Origin: AG25 sp035604455
Lineage (GTDB): Bacteria > Gemmatimonadota > Gemmatimonadetes > Gemmatimonadales > GWC2-71-9
Length of the DNA stretch: 6,816 bases
Direction of reading: 5' to 3'
Assembly: GCA_035604455.1 (NCBI GenBank)
Contig: DATNIM010000043.1
Location: forward strand, 1 to 6,816
Positions 1-6,816 of this stretch are shown in pieces (positions within the stretch are counted from its first letter, which is position 1; every line of letters starts with the position of its first letter). The position numbers and the translations under genes are program-made. Under the pieces are notes generated by a model. That model saw only the letters and a list, made by a program, of their open reading frames with translations. It had not been told where the DNA came from and made no database searches.

Positions 1-228
1 TCGGCCCTCGAGGCTGGGCACCGGAACGCCGGCTGGACACGCTCCGAGATCGCACGTCGGCTCCTGCTGCCCGACGAGGTGCGCCGCCTACCGCGGACGG
101 CTGAGCTGCTCTTCGTTCGCGGTGGCGCGCCACTCTGCCCACGCCGCGTGAACTACCTCTCGGACCCGGAGTTCCGTGGCCGGGCGGACCCAAATCCGCT
201 TCATGACCTGATGGCGGTGAGTGCGTAG
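1..228 (+). CDS. VirD4/TraG-type conjugative coupling protein, C-terminal end (partial)
   Basis: Frame 1 is open from the window edge to a TAG stop at 226-228 and encodes the last 75 residues of a larger protein. The text resembles the end of VirD4/TraG-family type IV coupling proteins: a stretch reading LLLPDEVRRLP, then ELLFVRGGAPL, then RRVNYLSDPEFRGRADPNP. In that family this tail follows the last helices of the ATPase domain. The family's role is to bind the relaxosome and pump the DNA-relaxase complex into the type IV secretion channel at the inner membrane. The Walker motifs lie outside the window, so ATPase competence cannot be judged. The stop overlaps the start of the traF-like gene by 8 bases, which suggests one operon with translational coupling. 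The traG-then-traF order matches RP4-type transfer regions. Family assignment is from remembered sequence patterns, not a search. Confidence 0.82.
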   Translation, partial: SALEAGHRNAGWTRSEIARRLLLPDEVRRLPRTAELLFVRGGAPLCPRRVNYLSDPEFRGRADPNPLHDLMAVSA

Positions 229-754
229 GCGAGCGGGGTCACGGTCACTCAGGACCCTGGCGGGCGTCGCTCTCCTCGTCGGCGCGAGCTGGGGTGCCTG
301 CTTGCGCCTGAATCTCACCGGGAGCCTGCCCGTGGGACTCTACGTCGCGAGCCGACCGGTCGTGGCCCGTGGGACATTGGTGCTCTTGTGTCTCCCGCCT
401 TGGGCTGCGGCGCTCGCACGGCGGCGCGGCTACGTGTCTGGAGGAGGGCGGTGCGCCGCCGGGACGCTGCCCGTCGGCAAGCCGGTGCTCGCGATCGCGG
501 GCGATACGGTGTGCGTCACGCCGAGCGGCCTTCGCGTACACGGCGAGCTCGTTCTGAACAGTCGGGCGCTCCTCCGCGACCGCCGTGGCCGCATCCTGCC
601 GCGGCCCGTTTTCGGGTCTTACGTGGTTCGGACGGGCACGGTGTGGGTGGTGTCGAGCCACTCGGCGCTGAGCTTCGACAGCCGATATTTCGGCCCGGTC
701 TCGACCGGGGAGATCCGCTCGACCATTCGCCCGACCCGCGCGACGGGCGGGTGA
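221..754 (+). CDS. traF: TraF-type conjugal transfer serine protease (S26 signal-peptidase family)
   Basis: The gene encodes 177 residues from a GTG start at 221 that overlaps the end of the upstream coupling-protein gene. One N-terminal membrane segment (about residues 13-30) anchors a periplasmic domain. The family signature NxTxSxPxGxY is present at residues 31-41 with the candidate nucleophile Ser35. The general base is Lys87 in GKPVLAIAGDTV, and the C-terminal box SFDSRYFGPV (151-160) supplies Asp153. These positions closely match Ser37/Lys89/Asp155 of RP4 TraF. The RGY-containing loop followed by a Cys-rich stretch (about 70-98) is also typical of the family. RP4 TraF matures and cyclises the TrbC pilin and is needed for transfer. 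The same role is inferred here, although no pilin gene is in the window. Length is normal and nothing looks broken. No strong Shine-Dalgarno sequence precedes the GTG, consistent with coupling to the upstream gene. Confidence 0.88.
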   Translation: MRRRAGSRSLRTLAGVALLVGASWGACLRLNLTGSLPVGLYVASRPVVARGTLVLLCLPPWAAALARRRGYVSGGGRCAAGTLPVGKPVLAIAGDTVCVTPSGLRVHGELVLNSRALLRDRRGRILPRPVFGSYVVRTGTVWVVSSHSALSFDSRYFGPVSTGEIRSTIRPTRATGG

Positions 755-873
755 TCTCGCGCAGGGCGACAGGCCGACCAGCCACCGCGACCTAACGAAT
801 CCCTTAATCGGGCTTTCGTCGTCCGTTCATCCCCGGTATCGCATCGTGCCAGCGACCCTAGCGGGAGCGGCTC

Positions 874-1038
874 ATGAGGTTCGCCTTGGCAGTAATGGCG
901 GTTGGGATGCTCCTCACAGCGTGCGCGAGTACGCCGATACCGACGGCGCCACTATGTGTGGACTCGCATCAGGTGACGCGGATTTCACCTAATGCAGGGG
1001 TTCCGATGGGAACCGTGGAGATCTGCACGCCAGGATGA
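874..1038 (+). CDS. Small lipoprotein (54 aa), possibly conjugation-associated
   Basis: This short gene starts at an ATG preceded by GGGAG (863-867) at a good distance and ends at TGA 1036-1038. The product begins MRFALAVMAVGMLLTAC, a compact signal peptide with a textbook lipobox L-T-A-C ending at Cys17. The mature chain is therefore only 38 residues and carries two more cysteines (Cys28 and Cys51) that could form a disulfide. It lies 119 bases after traF on the same strand. Short lipoproteins of this size occur in type IV secretion loci as VirB7 (about 55 residues, disulfide-linked in Agrobacterium) and as TrbK-like entry-exclusion proteins. Membership of either is a guess from size and context, since no sequence motif links them. 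The signal peptide plus ribosome binding site make it a likely real gene; the function is unknown. Confidence 0.68.
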   Translation: MRFALAVMAVGMLLTACASTPIPTAPLCVDSHQVTRISPNAGVPMGTVEICTPG

Positions 1039-1502
1039 TAGGGTCCATGTCGCAGGAGGGAACGAGGCCGTCGCCGCAGGGTAGGTGAGGGCGCGGCGTC
1101 ACCACGGGCAACTCGGGTGAGTCATCGCGCCGTCAGCGATGCTCGAGGCCGAGGTGGTGGCGCCGCGAGCGTTAGCGTAGGGCTCGAGCCCAAAGAGTTC
1201 GGTCGTTTGCGTTGGGCGCAGATGCTCGGCTCGGACATCGGACCCAGTCCCAGTCCGAATCTGTCCTTCGTCGGTACTGGGTGCACGACCACCACCCTCT
1301 ATCCGCTACCAAGGCTTCGCGATGGCCCGCCTGCTGGCGCATAGCGCCGGCGACCCCTGGCGACTGGTCCCGGGACTGACGACCTTCAACTTGTGCGCAC
1401 TCCGCTTGGCCGTCGCCATCTCCTGGCCGGAACTCCGCCAACCCACGGCTCAGAGGTAGGGGGAGATTGCCCTCTGCTTCGTGTTCCGTTGACATCCCCG
1501 AC
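1039..1502. other. Non-coding or degraded stretch, no convincing gene
   Basis: About 460 bases separate the two small lipoprotein genes. Several frames stay open by chance because of high GC: a 75-codon GTG-started + frame (1117-1344), a 45-codon frame from ATG 1322, and a long - strand frame that is mostly the antisense of the next gene. None has a ribosome binding site, signal peptide or recognisable motif. A purine-rich run resembling a Shine-Dalgarno (1452-1465) lies at the right end, only 1 base before a TTG. I see no terminator, tRNA or repeat of note here. Confidence 0.5.
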
Positions 1503-1877
1503 GTGAATAAGTGGCCGTCCCTGCTCGGGCTTACGGTGGCGAGCCTCGTCGCCGCGGCCTGCCCGGAAGTCGCTATGACCTCGAAAACCGAAACGCTGCA
1601 CGTGGTCAACACGACGCAGCAATCGGTCGAGATCGGCATCAGCACAGGCTCGGCCGAGTATGGGGTGTTCGTTGGTCCGGGATACGACGTAGCGGTCGCG
1701 CCCCAGGACTCGATGTGCCTACGCCCCACCCCGATCGCGTTCGCGGTCGAGGTGTGGGTTGTTGGGGACACGGCAAACGGCGTGAACCTAAACGCCTGGA
1801 CCATGCCGTCCGTCGGATCCTGGGCCATCACCGTGTGGCCCGACTCGATCCACGCGGTGCCAGGCAACGCCTGCTGA
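1503..1877 (+). CDS. Hypothetical secreted or lipid-anchored protein (124 aa)
   Basis: From GTG 1503 the product begins MNKWPSLLGLTVASLVAAAC, a signal peptide with a basic residue at position 3, a hydrophobic core and a lipobox-like A-A-A-C ending at Cys20. The lipobox is weak because Ala rather than Leu sits at -3. The mature part is rich in Val, Thr and aromatic residues with alternating hydrophobics (for example LHVVNTTQQSVEIGI and AVEVWVVGD), suggesting a small all-beta domain. Cys72 and the final residue Cys124 could pair. An upstream in-frame TTG at 1467 lies 1 base after GGGGAG and would add 12 residues before the signal peptide; I prefer 1503 because it places the signal peptide at the N-terminus, although it lacks a clear ribosome binding site. 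I do not recognise the family. The gene converges on the kinase gene, leaving 133 bases between the stops. Confidence 0.6.
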   Translation: MNKWPSLLGLTVASLVAAACPEVAMTSKTETLHVVNTTQQSVEIGISTGSAEYGVFVGPGYDVAVAPQDSMCLRPTPIAFAVEVWVVGDTANGVNLNAWTMPSVGSWAITVWPDSIHAVPGNAC

Positions 1878-2010
1878 GCGATTACGCGGTCTCGATTCGC
1901 TAGGCTTCGCTACGCTCCTGCGGTTCCGATCAAGATGGACGGCGCTTGTGAAGCGGGTGGGAGGGGCGGCGGCATCGAGCGTTGAATCTTCTGTCGGGTC
2001 CCCGATCCGC

Positions 2011-4653
<2,643 letters not shown>

Positions 4654-4786
4654 CGCCGCTAAGATGCCCAGCCTACCGCGGCGCGCAGCGAGCGAGGATC
4701 GGAGGCGAGGACAGACGAGACGAGTACAGGTTCTTGGAGTGGTGCTTGGGCCAATCCGCGAGCCTGGCCCGGTTCCTCAGGGCCGC

Positions 4787-5146
4787 TTACCACGCGGCCA
4801 TCGCATCAAGCGCGCGCAGTCTGTGAAGCAGCTGGTCGAACGAGAACGGCTTGGCGAGATACCCGTTGGCGCCGCTCGCGCGCATCGCGGCCTCGGCCTC
4901 GTGCTCGCCGGCCGTGAGAAGAAGGATGGGCGATGAGACGCCGGCCCGGCGGAGCTCCTGCGCCACGGCTACGCCGTGCTTCCCTGGCAGGGCGGTGGCT
5001 AGAATGATCGCCTGATGCGAGCCGCCGCGCCCGAGTTCGAAGGCCCGGTGGCCGTCGTGCGCGACGTCCGTCTCGTGGCCCCGCTCGGTTAGCCCGTGCG
5101 CTAAGAACCGCGCGATCCACGGGTGCTCGGCGATGAGGGCACGCAC
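4787..5146 (-). CDS. Stand-alone pseudo-receiver (response-regulator receiver domain lacking the phospho-Asp)
   Basis: From GTG 5146 the product is 119 residues, exactly one CheY/OmpR-type receiver with no output domain. Alignable landmarks are the beta1 end MRALIAEHPWIARFLAHGL, the beta2 region DVAHDG (27-32), the beta3 end AIILATALPG (46-55), beta4 LLLTA (75-79, Thr78) and beta5 YLAKPF (96-101, Lys99). At the phospho-acceptor position the usual Asp is Ala50 (codon GCC at 4999-4997), and the acidic pair of beta1 is reduced to Glu7-His8. Thr78 and Lys99 are kept. Phosphorylation in the normal way is therefore unlikely, while the fold appears intact. A TTG at 5170 would extend the N-terminus by 8 residues; GTG 5146 is preferred because receivers usually start right at beta1. 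No clear ribosome binding site is seen. It sits upstream of the kinase gene and could serve as a protein-interaction module or be a decaying gene. Confidence 0.78.
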   Translation of the reverse strand: MRALIAEHPWIARFLAHGLTERGHETDVAHDGHRAFELGRGGSHQAIILATALPGKHGVAVAQELRRAGVSSPILLLTAGEHEAEAAMRASGANGYLAKPFSFDQLLHRLRALDAMAAW

Positions 5147-5180
5147 GCATGGGAAGGTAATTACTCGCAACGCGAGGAGT

Positions 5181-5202
5181 GCCCACGAGCGAGCTCGTGG
5201 GC
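5181..5202. repeat. Perfect 10-bp inverted repeat upstream of the pseudo-receiver gene
   Basis: The arms GCCCACGAGC (5181-5190) and GCTCGTGGGC (5193-5202) are exact reverse complements separated by 2 bases. As RNA this would fold as a 9-bp stem with a 4-base loop. It lies 35-56 bases upstream of the GTG at 5146. No T-run follows on either strand, so it is not a typical terminator; an operator for a dimeric regulator or a 5'-UTR hairpin are the main alternatives. Confidence 0.5.
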
Positions 5203-5207
5203 GGGCC

Positions 5208-5217
5208 CTTCATGAAG
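5208..5217. promoter_or_regulatory. 10-bp palindrome CTTCATGAAG, possible operator
   Basis: CTTCATGAAG is a perfect palindrome 5 bases beyond the longer inverted repeat, with GGGCCC (5203-5208) joining them. Such clustering upstream of a gene start could mark a protein-binding site, but palindromes of this length also arise by chance. Confidence 0.25.
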
Positions 5218-5245
5218 ACTCGAATGCAGGCTTGCGCCGGCTCGT

Positions 5246-5279
5246 GAAAACAACCAGGCCCGCACGGACGACGGGCCTG
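5246..5279 (-). terminator. Intrinsic terminator-like hairpin
   Basis: Read on the - strand, CAGGCCCG and CGGGCCTG form a perfect 8-bp GC-rich stem around a 9-base loop (plus-strand arms 5255-5262 and 5272-5279), followed at once by GTTGTTTTC. This matches a rho-independent terminator for transcription coming from the lipoprotein gene at 5480-5881, whose stop is about 200 bases upstream. It would also insulate the pseudo-receiver gene. The U-tract is interrupted, so efficiency is uncertain. Confidence 0.55.
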
Positions 5280-5346
5280 ACGACACGGGGGGGGAACCAT
5301 TCCGCGCCGCGAGGTCAGAGATGGGGAGTGGCCGTAACGCGCCGGC

Positions 5347-5483
5347 CACAGCGAAGCGTCGGCCCTGTACCAGAGTCTCGCGGACTGGATGGAGCGAGCC
5401 GCGCTCGGTTGCCCAAGCGGGTCAAGATGAAGATGCTGGAGGCTGCGGAGGTGCGGCTACGTCTGGGCGCAAGCCCGCCCTAG
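5347..5483 (+). pseudogene. Possible frameshifted C-terminal gene remnant
   Basis: Two adjacent frames give natural-looking protein text that joins near 5400-5408. The first (from 5347) reads HSEASALYQSLADWMERAA; the second reads RLPKRVKMKMLEAAEVRLRL and ends at TAG 5481-5483. Joined by a one-base shift they form a continuous amphipathic helical, Lys/Arg-rich tail. Neither half has a start signal, and the first frame is blocked upstream by TAA at 5335-5337. I do not recognise a family. High-GC chance reading is a real alternative. Confidence 0.25.
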
Positions 5484-5881
5484 TTCGTGACTCCGCACTG
5501 CTGCGCCTTCTGGAAGGGCGAGAGGTCAGGCGGGCAGGGGATGCTGCCCGCGCCCCGGCCAGCCGTCGACATGATCAAGAGGCCGACCGTGGAAGCGGCG
5601 GCGCCCGCGAAGAGCAACAGGGTCCTCGTGGGGTCAGTCGCCCTCGCCTCGACCCGGTCGACGTCCTTGAGCGGGACCGCCCAGGGCACCTGCAACACGG
5701 TGCCGGTCAGCGTATCGCCCGCGATCTGCGGGTCCGTGACGAAGGTCACGTGATTCTTCGACCACACCGACACGACGTTCGGGTTGTGGGCCGGGATGAA
5801 CTGCGCTGGTTGGACGCGCTGCATGCTCGTACAGGCCGCCGCGGCAAGCGCTAAGGCAATGGCGACAGGCTTCGTAGGCAT
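5480..5881 (-). CDS. Small membrane-associated lipoprotein, function unknown (133 aa)
   Basis: The ATG at 5881 is preceded on the - strand by AGGGAG five bases away, a strong ribosome binding site; this decides the start over an upstream in-frame codon at 5926. The product begins MPTKPVAIALALAAAAC, a signal peptide with a lipobox-like end at Cys17. The mature part contains a beta-rich stretch with the pattern PQIAGDTLTGTVL (51-63) and VPLKDVDRVEAR (69-80). Small lipoproteins of this style, with a gDtL-G core and a following V-x-x-V-E strand, are common in Gemmatimonadota, but I know of no function. A hydrophobic segment (about 86-104) and two C-terminal cysteines (116 and 129) follow. A candidate promoter lies upstream, and a terminator-like hairpin lies 200 bases downstream. 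The gene is divergent from the BsuPI-like gene. Confidence 0.75.
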   Translation of the reverse strand: MPTKPVAIALALAAAACTSMQRVQPAQFIPAHNPNVVSVWSKNHVTFVTDPQIAGDTLTGTVLQVPWAVPLKDVDRVEARATDPTRTLLLFAGAAASTVGLLIMSTAGRGAGSIPCPPDLSPFQKAQQCGVTN

Positions 5882-5926
5882 GGAATCTCCCTGGAGGGGA
5901 AACGCGTCCGGGACGGCCGCCTTCAC

Positions 5927-5955
5927 ACCCTATGGCGTAACATGGTAGGAATCAA
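5927..5955 (-). promoter_or_regulatory. Candidate sigma-70-type promoter for the 5480-5881 lipoprotein
   Basis: On the - strand, TTGATT (5955-5950) and TAGGGT (5932-5927) are separated by exactly 17 bases. The -35 matches TTGACA at four or more positions and the -10 matches TATAAT only at TA...T. Transcription would start near 5920, about 40 bases before the ATG, leaving room for the ribosome binding site. Spacing and position are good; the -10 is weak. Confidence 0.38.
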
Positions 5956-6173
5956 GCGTCTGTCGCTCGCTCGTAGACGGCGCCGTACCTCCCGCTGAGG
6001 GTTTCGCGACGTTTCGCAATGAAAGACGCGGCTGTCCCGAAGCGTGAGTCCCGATGCTAATCCGGTCGTGACGGGTCCGTGACCAGGCCCTGGCCGAACC
6101 GGACTTGCTTCCACCCAGGCGCGGGTCTCGGGCTTGCGCCCGGGTCGATGGACACAAGCCGCACGGGGGAACG

Positions 6174-6593
6174 ATGGAAGGCCGATCGCTGTTAGCCGCA
6201 GGCGCGCGGGGCGTTGCCTTCGCCCTGCTCGTTGTTGGCGCTGGATGCCGTTCGAACGCTGCTGCTCTCTCGTACACCCTCGACGCCACCCCCGGTGACT
6301 TGAATCTGAACCGCACGCCGGGGGTCGAGTACCAGGAGACCTTCACGTTCACCGTCACGAACCCGACGGGGGCCGAGTACCACGGGAAGGCTCCCACGTG
6401 CCAACTGTTTGATGTGGTGGTGGTGCCGGGCGACTCGGGCAGTGACACGACGCCGATCTGGCGGTGGTCGAAGGGACAATCGCTGTGTCAGCACTCGGTC
6501 GACACGACGATCGCGGATTGCCGGTCTATGCGGCCGCCGATACTCAGGCGAAGACCGAGCAGGCAATTCGGAAGATGTTGGCGGCCTACCTAG
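6174..6593 (+). CDS. BsuPI-domain lipoprotein, truncated at its C-terminus
   Basis: The ATG at 6174 follows GGGGGA at four bases, a good ribosome binding site. A signal peptide (residues 1-24, hydrophobic core AFALLVVGAG) ends at Cys25, a plausible but weak lipobox. Residues 56-106 match the intracellular proteinase inhibitor (BsuPI) pattern: TFTVTNPTG, then a hydrophobic strand with CQLFDVVVVPGDSG, then the hallmark IWRWSKGQSLCQ (96-106). In that family two or more beta strands with a PGE-type turn and a Trp should follow. Here the text instead becomes Arg- and Pro-rich (ADCRSMRPPILRRRP) and stops after 139 residues. Neither of the other two frames downstream shows the missing strands, so this looks like a recombination breakpoint at about 6490-6520 rather than a simple frameshift. 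The product is probably non-functional or altered. Confidence 0.6.
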   Translation: MEGRSLLAAGARGVAFALLVVGAGCRSNAAALSYTLDATPGDLNLNRTPGVEYQETFTFTVTNPTGAEYHGKAPTCQLFDVVVVPGDSGSDTTPIWRWSKGQSLCQHSVDTTIADCRSMRPPILRRRPSRQFGRCWRPT

Positions 6594-6816
6594 ATGCCCA
6601 CCCCACGACTTCGCCCACAGCTAGAATCCGCGTCGCCCGAGTGTCGAATGATCAGAAGTCGAAGGTGCATAGCGTGGCGAGCTTGGTCGGCGTGGGTGCG
6701 CTTCTCGGCACCGGCCGGAGCGTTCACAAGGCCAGTGCTTCGCGAGCGAACGGACGGTTCGGAGGCCGGCCGCGGCGTACCGCTCGCAAGGCGACCAAGG
6801 TGGATGAAGCTCGCAG
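6464..6816 (+). CDS. Uncharacterised protein with basic ANGxxGGRPR-like tail (partial, runs off the window)
   Basis: A frame different from that of the BsuPI gene is open from a TGA at 6443-6445 to the end of the window. The earliest start is GTG 6464, but natural-looking text begins only near 6518 (LPVYAAADTQAKTEQAIRKM). It continues with a helical part (AIRKMLAAYLDAHP), an Arg/Val-rich strand (ARIRVARVSND), a segment GVGALLGTGRSVHKASASRA, and the basic motif ANGRFGGRPRR near the window end. Tails of the type ANGKxGGRPRK are frequent in small phage, plasmid and chromosomal proteins and are probably nucleic-acid binding, but the family is not recognised. No ribosome binding site is seen, and the 5' end overlaps the BsuPI gene, so the true N-terminus may have been lost at the junction. 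The stop codon is outside the window. Confidence 0.5.
   Translation, partial: MVEGTIAVSALGRHDDRGLPVYAAADTQAKTEQAIRKMLAAYLDAHPTTSPTARIRVARVSNDQKSKVHSVASLVGVGALLGTGRSVHKASASRANGRFGGRPRRTARKATKVDEAR

Larger units (their letters stand above)
5147..5479. other. Intergenic region with dyads and gene debris
   Basis: These 333 bases separate the pseudo-receiver start from the stop of the 5480-5881 lipoprotein gene, both on the - strand. They hold a perfect long inverted repeat (5181-5202), a 10-bp palindrome (5208-5217), a terminator-like hairpin (5246-5279) and a possible frameshifted remnant (5347-5483), each listed separately. No complete gene with a start signal was found on either strand. Confidence 0.5.

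Noticed and set aside
790..796. ACCTAAC after traF, matching the RYYYAAC end of an integron attC site
   Set aside because: No partner GTTRRRY lies at a suitable distance and the sequence between cannot fold into an attC-like hairpin, so this is not an integron cassette boundary.
1322..1459. 45-codon + frame beginning MARLLAHSAGDPWRLVPG
   Set aside because: The text looks faintly protein-like, but there is no ribosome binding site, signal or known motif, and chance open frames are common at this GC.
1172..1867. Long - strand reading frame of 231 codons
   Set aside because: Most of it is antisense to the exported-protein gene at 1503-1877, it has no ribosome binding site, and its composition shows no domain or signal peptide.
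1994..2005. TCGGG-TC-CCCGA inverted repeat just past the kinase stop
   Set aside because: The stem is only 5 bp with a 2-base gap and no T-run on either strand, so it does not support a terminator.
6001..6017. Short direct repeat GTTTCGC at 10-base spacing in the divergent intergenic region
   Set aside because: Two 7-base copies are too short to call as an operator without conservation data.
6409..6624. + strand frame of 71 codons overlapping the BsuPI gene
   Set aside because: Arg-rich text with no domain; it is the third frame through the BsuPI region and its breakpoint.

Overview
This GC-rich window probably comes from a soil or environmental bacterium of the Gemmatimonadota or Acidobacteriota type. 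The main clue is a PknB-like Ser/Thr kinase fused through one membrane segment to a long TolB/PD40 beta-propeller, an architecture very common in those phyla, together with several small lipoproteins whose lipoboxes are rich in alanine. The assignment is inference from gene content, not from a marker gene.

Left end (1-1038, + strand): this looks like the tail of a conjugation gene cluster. The window opens in the C-terminus of a VirD4/TraG-type coupling protein. Its stop overlaps the GTG start of a TraF-type (S26C) signal-peptidase-like protease whose Ser-Lys-Asp catalytic residues are all present. A 54-residue lipoprotein, not previously called, follows 119 bases later. It has a convincing ribosome binding site and lipobox and could be part of the transfer system (VirB7- or TrbK-like), but that role is speculative.

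Middle (1039-5146): after about 460 bases with no convincing gene comes a second secreted or lipidated protein of unknown function (1503-1877, + strand). It converges on the 880-residue kinase (2011-4653, - strand). Upstream of the kinase on the same strand is a 119-residue stand-alone receiver domain that has lost its phospho-acceptor aspartate (Ala in its place), so it is a pseudo-receiver. The two - strand genes are 133 bases apart and may be co-transcribed.

Right part (5147-6816): the region upstream of the pseudo-receiver holds a perfect 10-bp inverted repeat, a 10-bp palindrome, an intrinsic-terminator-like hairpin and a possible frameshifted gene remnant. Beyond it, a - strand lipoprotein (5480-5881) with a good ribosome binding site and a candidate promoter is divergent from a + strand lipoprotein (6174-6593) carrying a BsuPI-like domain. 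The BsuPI domain breaks off abruptly after its WRWS motif. Another frame then takes over and stays open to the window edge, encoding a different protein with a basic ANGxxGGRPR-like tail. This looks like a recombination junction.

Together the window reads as the boundary of a conjugative element next to signalling and envelope genes, with gene debris on the right. No CRISPR array, tRNA, rRNA, transposase or integrase was found.
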